Of a DNA stretch of 11,396 nt, positions 1 through 6,123 are shown piece by piece; position 1 is the stretch's first letter; each line of letters starts with the position of its first letter. Under the pieces are notes generated by a model, which ran no database searches, was not told the origin of the DNA, and saw nothing but the letters and a program-made list of their open reading frames with translations. Position numbers and translations under genes: made by a program. Source of the DNA: Armatimonadota bacterium (lineage in GTDB: Bacteria > Armatimonadota > Zipacnadia > Zipacnadales > FEN-943); assembly GCA_026419655.1 (NCBI GenBank), contig JANZZA010000454.1:1-11396 (forward strand). Reading direction: 5' to 3'.

Positions 1-262
1 GGCATCAGGCCGAGACGTGGACAAGTTCGCCGAGTGTGGCTTCGAGACAGTGTCCGTGGAGGGAATCCGGTCGCCCGGCATCGCCCAGGCCGGCCTCATT
101 TACTTCTGTCGCGTAGTGCACCGAAACGATGTCCTCGAATCCCAACTGGACGAGGAAATCAAGGCCGACGCGTACCCAAAGGGCGATTACCACCGCTTTT
201 ACTACGGCCTAGTCCACGCCGTTCTTGCAGACGAAGATTTTGAGGAACGGTACGGCCGCTGA
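1..262 (+). CDS. Flavin reductase family protein, C-terminal part (5' end outside window)
   Basis: The reading frame is open from base 2 and ends at TGA 260-262, so only about the last 86 residues are present; the GTG at 17 is probably internal. The visible protein starts with SGRDVDKFAE, continues with SPGIAQAGLIYFCRVVHRND and ends with a KGDYHRFYYGLVHAVLADE segment. This pattern (S-x-RDVDKF, then 'ap-I-xxa...l.C.vv', then a GDYH-x-x-Y-x-G strand) resembles the C-terminal half of FMN-binding flavin reductase-like (DIM6/NTAB) split-barrel proteins. Such proteins bind FMN and reduce flavins or act as flavoprotein oxidoreductases in the cytoplasm. The usual length is about 180-200 residues, so roughly half is missing. 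It converges on the sugar kinase gene, with 75 bases between the stop codons. Family assignment is from remembered motif resemblance; the exact substrate is unknown. Confidence 0.68.
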   Translation, partial: ASGRDVDKFAECGFETVSVEGIRSPGIAQAGLIYFCRVVHRNDVLESQLDEEIKADAYPKGDYHRFYYGLVHAVLADEDFEERYGR

Positions 263-337
263 GCTTCGTGCGGAAAGACCTGCGCGCTTTCTCCCGGACA
301 GGAGTCAGGGCGTCTTGGAGCAGGCCGCGGAAGGCAT

Positions 338-1264
338 TCACGTGGCGAGAAAAGCTTCCAGGGCTGCTGGGGAGAGCACTGTTGGGTCGTTGCCGCCGAC
401 CGTGGCCGCCAGGGCGCCTGCTGCGTTGCCGAACTTAAGCGCTTCGGGCACCGATTTGCCGTTCATCCACGCCCACAGAAAGCCCGCATTGAAGGCGTCG
501 CCGCAGGCGGTAGTATCGGCCACGGGGACCCTGTACGCTGGCGCCTGGTAGAAGGTGCAGCCGTCGTGCGCGCAGCATCCCTGGGCTCCGCGCTTGACGA
601 CAACCAGCGGCCCGAGGGAGGCCAAGGTCTCAGCGGCTGCTTCCGGCCGAGTTGAGCCGGTGGAGGCGCAGGCTTCTACCTCATTGGGGAAAAACAGGTC
701 CACGTAAGGCAGAACTTGCCGCAGTCCGCCATCCCACTTCTCCGATGGATCATAGCCCGCGTCGAGGGACGTGGTTGCCCCGGCCGCTCGCGCCTGCTGG
801 AAAAGCTCTGCCAGCCCCGGCTGGAGCGCTGTCTGCAAGAAAAAACTGCCGACGTGCACGTGGCGGGCCGCTGCCACCGCCTCCTGGGGCACGTCCTGGG
901 CCTTGAGGTAATCTATTGTCCCCAGGGACGTTACGAAGGCCCGGTCGTTTTTCCCCGAAAGCGACACTGTCAGACCTGTGGACCTGTCCTCTGCTTGCCT
1001 GACCCAGCGGCGACCCACGCCGTAATGGTCCAGCTCGCGCAACAGAAAATCCCCAAAAGCATCCCGCCCCACCCAGGCCACTAGCTCAACCTTCAGCCCA
1101 AGAGCAGCGCACGCACATGCGAAATTGGCGGTAGAGCCTCCCAGCCGCAGCTCCATGTGGCCGGCGAGGACTTCTGTGCCCCACTCCGGCAGCCGACAGA
1201 GGCCAGACATTATGAGGTCTACGTTCACTTCACCCACTGCCAGCACGTCCAGGTCCTTTTCCAC
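338..1264 (-). CDS. PfkB/ribokinase-family sugar kinase
   Basis: A 308-residue ATP-dependent carbohydrate kinase of the PfkB family, which transfers phosphate to a sugar hydroxyl in the cytoplasm. The N-terminus (VLAVGEVNVDLIM, residues 7-19) is the first strand with the substrate-binding Asp. GGSTANFA (42-49) is the N-terminal PfkB signature region, FFPNEVEA (191-198) the 'NE' segment, and DTTACGDAFNAGF (250-262) the C-terminal signature with Asp256 as the presumed catalytic base. In most relatives the anion-hole segment is GAGD or GCGD; here it is ACGD. The start is GTG at 1262-1264, supported by AGGGGGAG at 1271-1278, six bases upstream. The gene lies 79 bases behind the debranching enzyme on the same strand, so cotranscription is likely. 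Length is normal for the family. Substrate (fructose, ribose, glucose or another sugar) cannot be told from sequence; pairing with a glucose-releasing enzyme makes a hexose plausible, but this is inference. Confidence 0.9.
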   Translation of the reverse strand: MEKDLDVLAVGEVNVDLIMSGLCRLPEWGTEVLAGHMELRLGGSTANFACACAALGLKVELVAWVGRDAFGDFLLRELDHYGVGRRWVRQAEDRSTGLTVSLSGKNDRAFVTSLGTIDYLKAQDVPQEAVAAARHVHVGSFFLQTALQPGLAELFQQARAAGATTSLDAGYDPSEKWDGGLRQVLPYVDLFFPNEVEACASTGSTRPEAAAETLASLGPLVVVKRGAQGCCAHDGCTFYQAPAYRVPVADTTACGDAFNAGFLWAWMNGKSVPEALKFGNAAGALAATVGGNDPTVLSPAALEAFLAT

Positions 1265-1270
1265 CGACGG

Positions 1271-1278
1271 CTCCCCCT
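1271..1278 (-). promoter_or_regulatory. Ribosome binding site of the PfkB kinase
   Basis: The minus strand reads AGGGGGAG, a near-perfect anti-16S match, six bases before the GTG at 1264. It decides the GTG start and rules out the longer overlapping frames. Confidence 0.7.
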
Positions 1279-1343
1279 TCTGCAGCGGCGCTGACTTGCA
1301 TGCGCCGGCTTTGTGCCAGCCAGGGCCCTCCTGTCTGTGCCCC

Positions 1344-3317
1344 TCATCCAGATTCCCACAACCTGTAAGTCATCCACACCCGCAGCACTGCGGCCACACT
1401 CCACGCTTGCGCAAAGCAGCCCCGGGGCGCATAGGGCCACGTAGCATCAAATATCTCGCTTATTTGCCCAAGGCAGGCCTCGTCGAGGTGAGCAACCAGC
1501 GGCTGAAGTAGTTGCTTCGCCCATTTTCGCCTGTTTTCATCGGCACCTGCCAGCCTGAGTTTAGCCCGGATATATGGTCCGAGCAGCCATGGCCAGACCG
1601 TGCCCTGATGATACGCCCGGTCGCGTTCCGCCGGGCCTCCCTGGTAAATGGGGCAAAAGTCTGGGTGGTCGGGCGAGAGGGTGCGCAGCCCGAAGGGCGT
1701 CAATAATTTCTCCTCGACCACCCTTAGCGCAGCGTGCGCAATGTTGTCGGGCACGAGCTTGTATGGCAGGGCCAGTGCCAGCACCTGATTGGGTCGCAGG
1801 GACCAGTCCGGCCCATCTGGAGTGACGCAGTCCGCCAGGTAGCCCCGACCGGCATCCCAGAAGAGCGGCCGAAAGGCTGCACCCGCCCGCCGGGCCATCG
1901 CTGAGTACTTTCGAGCGTTTTGCGTCTCGCCTGCGCTCCTGGCCAGGTACTCCATCACTCGCAGTGCGTTGAACCAGAGCGCTTCTATTTCCACGGGCTT
2001 ATGCCAGCGCGGCGTCACTGGCACGCCATCAACTTGGGCGTCCATCCAGGTGAGCTGAGTGGCAGGAGTGCCAGCGCGGAGGAGTCCGTCCGTGTCTGCA
2101 GCTACGGCAAAATCTGTGCCCTCTTCCAGCCATCTCAAAGCCTCGGCCAGGGCCGGGTAGGCCACCGCTGCAAAGTCTCGGTCGCGCGACGCCGCCAGAT
2201 ATTCCCGCGCGCCCACAAATAGCCACAGGGCGGCGTCAATGGAGTTGTAGCAGGCCGTGCAACCGTCGTCGGTAAAGCAATTCGGGACAAGCCCGCGGTG
2301 CAGGTGGCCGAGATACATCTCCAGCAGCTCCCGGGCCTCAGTGAGCCGGCCAGTGGCCAGAAGCAATCCCGGCATGGAAATGAGGGCATCGCGGCCCCAG
2401 TCCACAAACCACGGATAGCCTGCCACAATGGTGGGCGCCATCTTGTCGCCCACGGGCCGGCGGCAGACAAACTGATCGGCTGCCAGCAGAAGCCTCCGGC
2501 CCACATCGTCGCCAGGCGCGGCAGCCCCAGCCACAGCTCCCCGCCGCTCCCGTTCGTGCTCCAAGACCGCCGTCGGATCAAAGTCCTGCTCCTGGCCCGC
2601 CGCGACAAGATATACCGACGCGCCAGGCATCAGCAGCCAGCGGAAAATCCCCGGCGAGAAGAGGTCTTCCACAAAGTCCAGCCCGCGCTCTTGCTCGACG
2701 GGGTAGCGAAAACGATAGTACCACAGGCCGTCGGCAAAGGTTTCCGCGCCAGGAGCTTGCAACACGCACGTCGCCCATCCGTCCATGGTCACGGCCATTC
2801 CGCCAGGGCTGGAGCCCAGACTTGTCACAGCCTCTGCCCCGGCGCGCCTGAGGGCATGGTAATCCCGCCCCGCAATCAGCGGCCGCACCACCAGAGTCAC
2901 CGGATGCCGGGCCTCATCCAGTGTATACCTGATCACGGCCGCCTGGATGCCATGTGGCAGCACGACTTCCCTGCGCAGCCGCCAGCCCTTGCCCTCGTAT
3001 CCCCACGTGGACCAGGGACCGGTCTCGTACCATGCCAGGTTCTGCCAGCCCTGCGGGTGGACAACGTCGAGGTAGACATGGCAGCTCAGGTCCACTGACT
3101 CGGCACCAACAAGTAGCTGCTCTTCCAGGCTGCTTAGCAGTAGCACGCGCCCGCCGGGCGGATTTTGCGCCAGCGTGAAAAGGCCATGGTAGCGGCGGGT
3201 GTTGGCCCCGATGACTGTCCCGCAAGCAAAGGACCCCAAGCCATTGGTCTCCAGCCACTCCAGAGACAGGGCACGGTCCAGGTTGTGGAGGGTCTCAGCC
3301 GTGAGCCTCACCAGCAT
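1344..3317 (-). CDS. Glycogen debranching enzyme (amylo-alpha-1,6-glucosidase, GH133 type)
   Basis: A 657-residue cytoplasmic enzyme expected to hydrolyse alpha-1,6 branch linkages of glycogen-like glucan. The N-terminal domain (about 15-240) carries the hallmark WLETNGLGSF (21-30) and ANTRRYHGLF (38-47). The C-terminal (alpha/alpha)6-barrel domain (about 270-655) contains YPWFVDWGRDALISMPGL (301-318), VPNCF (344-348), YNSIDAALWLF (357-367), then a GLRTLSP segment, a YHQGTVWPWLLGPY segment, QISEIFD (618-624) and PRGCFAQAWSVA (631-642). Length and domain order are those of the bacterial/archaeal GDE, not the fused eukaryotic enzyme. After EIFD most relatives I recall have G-D/E-x-P; here it is ATWP, a small oddity. 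The start is ATG 3315-3317 with GAGAGG just upstream. No signal peptide is seen. It is first in a unit with the PfkB kinase; upstream is 432 bases of non-coding DNA. The stop is TGA. Confidence 0.95.
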   Translation of the reverse strand: MLVRLTAETLHNLDRALSLEWLETNGLGSFACGTVIGANTRRYHGLFTLAQNPPGGRVLLLSSLEEQLLVGAESVDLSCHVYLDVVHPQGWQNLAWYETGPWSTWGYEGKGWRLRREVVLPHGIQAAVIRYTLDEARHPVTLVVRPLIAGRDYHALRRAGAEAVTSLGSSPGGMAVTMDGWATCVLQAPGAETFADGLWYYRFRYPVEQERGLDFVEDLFSPGIFRWLLMPGASVYLVAAGQEQDFDPTAVLEHERERRGAVAGAAAPGDDVGRRLLLAADQFVCRRPVGDKMAPTIVAGYPWFVDWGRDALISMPGLLLATGRLTEARELLEMYLGHLHRGLVPNCFTDDGCTACYNSIDAALWLFVGAREYLAASRDRDFAAVAYPALAEALRWLEEGTDFAVAADTDGLLRAGTPATQLTWMDAQVDGVPVTPRWHKPVEIEALWFNALRVMEYLARSAGETQNARKYSAMARRAGAAFRPLFWDAGRGYLADCVTPDGPDWSLRPNQVLALALPYKLVPDNIAHAALRVVEEKLLTPFGLRTLSPDHPDFCPIYQGGPAERDRAYHQGTVWPWLLGPYIRAKLRLAGADENRRKWAKQLLQPLVAHLDEACLGQISEIFDATWPYAPRGCFAQAWSVAAVLRVWMTYRLWESG

Positions 3318-3749
3318 CGCCTCTCACTCTCACGGAAACCTCGGCCGGGCGACTATCACTGGGTTGTGACTGCTGAAAAACTGGGTACAGCCGAAATTCT
3401 CTCCCACGATTTGCACAACTCTCCCCGGCGAAGATTGCACTGATCAGAGCCGGCAAGGCTGGCGGATGTGGCTTTCCAGCACTCACAGGTTAGCCGTCCT
3501 GCAACTTCCTGGCAGGGCGCAGCCATCCTCCCAAGGCACTCATAGCCAGCGTCTGCGCCGACCCGGTCGCGCATCTGGGCGGTCCGACATTGCTCCCTTT
3601 CCCGCTGGGGCGTCCGCAGAGCCTGTCACCCATGCAGGGCAGACCTTACTCGCCCACAGGATTGCTTCGATGGTGAGGAACCACGACGGCGAGCGGGTTC
3701 CAGCCCTGCTCGCCGTCCGGGTCAAAACATGGATCTGGACCTGCTCTTT
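3318..3749. other. Non-coding region between ferredoxin stop and debranching enzyme start
   Basis: No convincing gene was found in these 432 bases. Near the right edge lies the 3685-3717 stem-loop. Short open frames on the minus strand (for example one starting with ATG after GGGAGG near 3523, with five scattered Cys) have no recognised domain and poor start spacing. The promoter of the debranching enzyme should be here. The best I can see on the minus strand is a TTTTTC / GATAGT pair at about 17-base spacing near 3353-3381, which is weak. No tRNA, SRP RNA or known riboswitch core was recognised. Confidence 0.5.
3685..3717 (-). terminator. Candidate transcription-end stem-loop behind ferredoxin
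   Basis: GACGGCGAGC at 3685-3694 is exactly complementary to GCTCGCCGTC at 3708-3717, a perfect 10-bp GC-rich stem. A further GGG/CCC pairing sits inside it past one bulged base, with loop TTCCAG. It starts about 33 bases after the ferredoxin stop. No run of U follows on either strand, so it is not a canonical intrinsic terminator. It could be a U-less terminator, an mRNA 3'-end stabiliser, or an operator. Confidence 0.45.
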
Positions 3750-3941
3750 TTATTCCTGCCATGAAATCGCGCTTACCGGGCAGCTATCAATGGCCTCCTG
3801 GATGGTTGCCTCGTCGTCGCCCTGAGCGTTTACTACCTCGGCGATGCCATCGTCGTTTACCCGGAAGGTGTTCGCAGCAACCTGCTCGCACAGGCCGCAG
3901 CCCGTGCAGGTGTCGGCGTCAACAACTGGCGTCTTGGCCAC
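3750..3941 (-). CDS. Ferredoxin, single [4Fe-4S] cluster
   Basis: A 63-residue acidic ferredoxin, a soluble one-electron carrier. The cluster ligands are visible: Cys12, Cys15 and Cys18 in CTGCGLC, and Cys54 followed by Pro in DSCPVSAI. This is the pattern of single-cluster ferredoxins of about 60-80 residues, with the second cluster motif lost. The start chosen is GTG 3939-3941, because GGAGGTG lies six bases upstream and the protein then begins AKTPVVDADTC, as the family does. An ATG at 4073 would add 44 residues of low-complexity sequence and lies upstream of the likely promoter, so it is rejected. The stop is TAA. The gene appears monocistronic: a promoter at 4003-4031, a stem-loop behind it, and about 340 bases separating it from lpd. 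Redox partners cannot be identified from the window. Confidence 0.92.
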   Translation of the reverse strand: MAKTPVVDADTCTGCGLCEQVAANTFRVNDDGIAEVVNAQGDDEATIQEAIDSCPVSAISWQE

Positions 3942-3947
3942 GCAATT

Positions 3948-3954
3948 CACCTCC
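3948..3954 (-). promoter_or_regulatory. Ribosome binding site of ferredoxin
   Basis: GGAGGTG on the minus strand, six bases before the GTG at 3941. It fixes the short 63-residue form of the ferredoxin. Confidence 0.75.
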
Positions 3955-4002
3955 GCAGCCTGAGATGGGTTGGCCACGGCCCCACCAGGCCGCGGCGACG
4001 AG

Positions 4003-4031
4003 ATGATAGCACCACCACCACGCCCTGAAAA
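4003..4031 (-). promoter_or_regulatory. Candidate sigma-70-type promoter of ferredoxin
   Basis: On the minus strand TTTTCA (4026-4031, 4/6 to TTGACA) is followed after exactly 17 bases by TATCAT (4003-4008, 5/6 to TATAAT). The -10 is preceded by TGC, giving the extended -10 form TGCTATCAT. Transcription would start near 3996, leaving an untranslated leader of about 55 bases. The same nine bases occur in front of the GH2 gene. Confidence 0.5.
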
Positions 4032-4194
4032 GCCTGTTTTGCGGCGCAAACCCTGGAGGCACTGTCGCAACAACTGGCCCGGACCTATGCAAAGCGGGCA
4101 AAGTGGACGACTCTGCGTGCCTCATCCTCTATCCGTGACCGCGCTTGGGAGACGGTAAAACGGGTCTTCTCACAGCCCCCATGAAAAGGGGCGT

Positions 4195-4260
4195 CCCCCA
4201 GACCTTTTCCCAGACTTCCCCTTATCGTTACTCCCCCTTATGGCCTCCGCCGCCCAGACC
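4195..4260 (-). repeat. Short direct repeats and G-runs behind lpd
   Basis: On the minus strand ATAAGGGGGAGT (4230-4241) and ATAAGGGGAAGT (4214-4225) are 11/12 identical with a 16-base period. The plus-strand heptamer CCCAGAC occurs at 4197, 4209 and 4253. Four G-runs (5, 4, 3 and 5 G) fall within 43 bases of the minus strand, separated by 11, 6 and 9 bases. This could fold as a long-loop G-quadruplex in the lpd 3' transcript or be simple low-complexity DNA. Confidence 0.4.
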
Positions 4261-4280
4261 AGACCGCAAACCCTACCGTG

Positions 4281-5699
4281 CTATCCCTTACGCGGCGGCA
4301 TATGCAGACACCGACCGAGGACATCGAGGGCAGCCTCGTGAACGGCTTCAGAGAGGGTCGGGTGAGAGTGAATGGTTTCCGCCAGGTCGGCAGCTTTAGC
4401 GCCAAGCTGAATCGCCAGGGCCGCCTCGGCGATAAGTTCCGACGCGTTGGGGCCGACGATGGAAGCTCCCAGCAGCCGGCCCGTCGCGGCCTCGGCTATC
4501 AGCTTCACCAGGCCCTCGCGCTGGCGCGTGGCCACGGCCCGCGAGTTGGCTGCGAAGGGGAAGGTGCCTACGGTGACGTCCACTCCCTTCTCGGCAGCCT
4601 TGGTTTGTGTGAGGCCCACGGAGGCCACTTCAGGGTGCGTGTAGATAGCCGCCGGCACGCAGTCATAGTTCACGTGGCCGCCCTCGCCCAGGGCGTTTTC
4701 TACGGCCGCAATAGCTTCATGCGATGCAAGATGTGCCAGGCCGACGCCGCGCAGACAGTCGCCCGCCGCGTACACGCCCGCCACGGAAGTCTCCAGGCGC
4801 TCATTGACGCAGATCCCCGGGCGGTGAGTCTCTACGCCGACCTCCTCCAGGCCAATGTCGGCGATGGCAGCCCGCCGGCCTACAGCCAATAGCACGGCGT
4901 CAGCCTCAACCGTCTCGCACTTGCCCTGGCAGTCGTACTCGACATGCTTGCGGCCGTCTACTTCCCGCACGCCCAGGACCTTGGCCTCGCAGAATATCTT
5001 CACGCCGGCGCGCTTCAGGCACTTAGCGAGCACGTCGGCAACGTCGGCGTCTTCGGTGGGCAGGACATGCGGGAGCATCTCAAACAGCGCCACCTTGGTG
5101 CCGAGCTGGGAGTAGATGTAGGCAAACTCACAGCCCACGGCACCTGCGCCAACGACCACCAAAGACTCAAAGGGCCCGGGCAGGTCCACGGCCTGGTCGC
5201 TGGTGAAGACGTTGCAAGCGTCCAGGCCAGGGACAGGTGGGATAAGCGGCACGGCGCCGGTCGCCAAAAGCACCTTCCGCGCCCTGAGCACCTGCTGTGT
5301 ACCGTCCTCGCCCGTCACCTGCACCTCGTCGGCGCCAAGAAGCTTGCCGCGCCCGGCCAGCTTTGTCACCTTATTGCCGTCCAGGAGCGTTTCCACCCCG
5401 GAGCGGAGCTGCTTGACCACGCGGCTCTTGTAATCCCGCAGGCCTTCCCAGTTCACGGTCGGCTCGCCGAAGGCAATACCGAAGGCCTTGGCCTCTTTCG
5501 CCAGCGCCAGTGCCTCGACGGCATGGATGAGGGCCTTGGAGGGAATACAGCCGCGGTTGAGACACGTGCCGCCCCAGGCATCGCGCTCCACTACTGCCAC
5601 GCGGGCACCCAGTTGGGCTGCCCGGATGGCTCCCACGTACCCAGCCGGCCCCCCACCGATGATTACAAGGTCATAGCTGAGGTCGCTCATAGCGGCCAA
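4281..5699 (-). CDS. lpdA: Dihydrolipoamide dehydrogenase (E3)
   Basis: A 472-residue FAD-dependent pyridine nucleotide-disulfide oxidoreductase that reoxidises dihydrolipoyl groups of 2-oxoacid dehydrogenase or glycine-cleavage complexes and reduces NAD+. The sequence shows the FAD dinucleotide fold GGGPAGYVGA (15-24), the redox disulfide GGTCLNRGC (Cys46, Cys51), ATG (147-149), the NAD fold GAGAVG (184-189) with Glu207 ending the second strand, AGDC (312-315), and the dimer-interface pair His446/Glu451 in HPTLSE. The start is uncertain. TTG at 5697-5699 lies 12 bases after GGAGG, whereas ATG at 5688-5690 gives the more typical N-terminus MSDLSYD but sits 21 bases from it. The gene ends with TAG, showing that this organism uses TAG as a stop. 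No E1, E2, H or P protein gene is adjacent. Other flavoprotein disulfide reductases are possible in principle, but all hallmarks fit Lpd. Confidence 0.94.
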   Translation of the reverse strand: MAAMSDLSYDLVIIGGGPAGYVGAIRAAQLGARVAVVERDAWGGTCLNRGCIPSKALIHAVEALALAKEAKAFGIAFGEPTVNWEGLRDYKSRVVKQLRSGVETLLDGNKVTKLAGRGKLLGADEVQVTGEDGTQQVLRARKVLLATGAVPLIPPVPGLDACNVFTSDQAVDLPGPFESLVVVGAGAVGCEFAYIYSQLGTKVALFEMLPHVLPTEDADVADVLAKCLKRAGVKIFCEAKVLGVREVDGRKHVEYDCQGKCETVEADAVLLAVGRRAAIADIGLEEVGVETHRPGICVNERLETSVAGVYAAGDCLRGVGLAHLASHEAIAAVENALGEGGHVNYDCVPAAIYTHPEVASVGLTQTKAAEKGVDVTVGTFPFAANSRAVATRQREGLVKLIAEAATGRLLGASIVGPNASELIAEAALAIQLGAKAADLAETIHSHPTLSEAVHEAALDVLGRCLHMPPRKG

Positions 5700-5711
5700 G
5701 ACAATAACATT

Positions 5712-5716
5712 CCTCC
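5712..5716 (-). promoter_or_regulatory. Shine-Dalgarno site upstream of lpd
   Basis: GGAGG on the minus strand. It is 12 bases from the in-frame TTG at 5699, 21 bases from the in-frame ATG at 5690, and 1 base from an out-of-frame ATG at 5710 that opens a seven-codon frame. The spacing makes the real lpd start ambiguous. Confidence 0.45.
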
Positions 5717-5753
5717 CACCTACCTATCAACCCACCCCGCCCGTGGGGGGCTA

Positions 5754-5767
5754 CTGAGTTTACTCAG
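5754..5767. promoter_or_regulatory. Short palindrome, possible operator near lpd
   Basis: CTGAGT and ACTCAG form perfect 6-bp arms around TT. The two-base centre is too small for an RNA hairpin, so a dimeric regulator site is the likelier reading. It lies 55-68 bases upstream of the lpd start. Confidence 0.3.
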
Positions 5768-5804
5768 GATCTTGTTTGAGGCAGGAAAGAGTAATGCCCG
5801 GAGA

Positions 5805-5818
5805 ATCACCTTGGTGAT
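5805..5818. promoter_or_regulatory. Short palindrome, possible operator
   Basis: ATCACC and GGTGAT form perfect 6-bp arms around TT. The architecture is the same as the 5754-5767 palindrome (6-2-6) but the bases differ. Confidence 0.3.
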
Positions 5819-5840
5819 CTGTCCAGAAACCGGGTGTTGG

Positions 5841-5868
5841 CTTATACAGGGCCGCAAAAGTGTATAAA
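5841..5868. promoter_or_regulatory. AT-rich inverted repeat, possible symmetrical promoter or operator
   Basis: TTATACA (5842-5848) and TGTATAA (5861-5867) are perfect 7-bp arms with a 12-base spacer. Read on the minus strand, TTTATA and TATAAG are 16 bases apart and could be -35/-10 of lpd. On the plus strand CTTATA and TATAAA are also 16 apart. AT-rich elements stand out in this GC-rich DNA. Confidence 0.35.
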
Positions 5869-5888
5869 GTTGTGTGTCCCACCTTTTA

Positions 5889-5909
5889 CCTCGGAGCGCA
5901 TCTCCGAGG
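5889..5909. promoter_or_regulatory. Perfect 8-bp stem-loop in the divergent region
   Basis: CCTCGGAG (5889-5896) pairs with CTCCGAGG (5902-5909) around the loop CGCAT. No U-tract follows on either strand. It could be an operator or an RNA hairpin if transcription crosses it. Confidence 0.35.
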
Positions 5910-6062
5910 CGCTGCAGAAACTTTGGCAACAGTCTCCTTAGAAAACCGAACACTCCTCGCCCGTCCTCGCTGTCGCCGAGCCCCGGTCGCATCCACGAAG
6001 CCAGGGATGTTTGACATTGGCTCGATCTTCACCTGTTGCCGTCGCGGTAGCCACGTCCTGCG

Positions 6063-6091
6063 TCTACCGACCACCCTGCATCTGCTATCAT
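6063..6091 (+). promoter_or_regulatory. Candidate extended -10 promoter of the GH2 gene
   Basis: TATCAT at 6086-6091 is preceded by TGC, giving TGCTATCAT, identical to the ferredoxin promoter. The -35 position 17 bases upstream reads TCTACC (3/6), which is tolerable for an extended -10. Transcription would start near 6098, leaving a leader of about 30 bases before the TTG at 6130. Confidence 0.4.
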
Positions 6092-6117
6092 GCGGTCAGA
6101 TTTCGACTAATCCCGGC

Positions 6118-6123
6118 GAGGTG
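6118..6123 (+). promoter_or_regulatory. Ribosome binding site of the GH2 gene
   Basis: GAGGTG lies six bases before the TTG at 6130, the same geometry as the ferredoxin site. It favours TTG 6130 over the GTG at 6121, which is part of this site. Confidence 0.55.

Larger units (their letters stand above)
3942..4280. other. Intergenic region between lpd stop and ferredoxin start
   Basis: These 339 bases hold the ferredoxin promoter on the left and, next to lpd, a C-rich stretch on the plus strand (G-rich in the lpd transcript) with short direct repeats at 4195-4260. A 5-bp stem GCCCC/GGGGC (4175-4179 with 4188-4192, 8-base loop) lies about 90 bases beyond the lpd stop; it has no U-tract after it and is at best a weak terminator. 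No gene was recognised. Confidence 0.45.

Noticed and set aside
3356..3574. Small Cys-containing open frame on the minus strand
   Set aside because: The Cys spacing fits no zinc or iron-sulfur motif I know, the start spacing is poor, and it lies where a promoter region is expected.
3540..3760. Possible structured RNA (SRP RNA, glycine or cobalamin riboswitch) upstream of the debranching enzyme
   Set aside because: None of the conserved core sequences of these RNAs could be found on reading both strands.
3942..4073. Longer ferredoxin starting at ATG 4073
   Set aside because: The extra 44 residues look random, the strong GGAGGTG site points to GTG 3941, and the candidate promoter lies inside the extension.
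6011..6016. Perfect TTGACA as -35 of the GH2 gene
   Set aside because: No acceptable -10 is found 16-18 bases downstream (TGTTGC at 17 is only 2/6).
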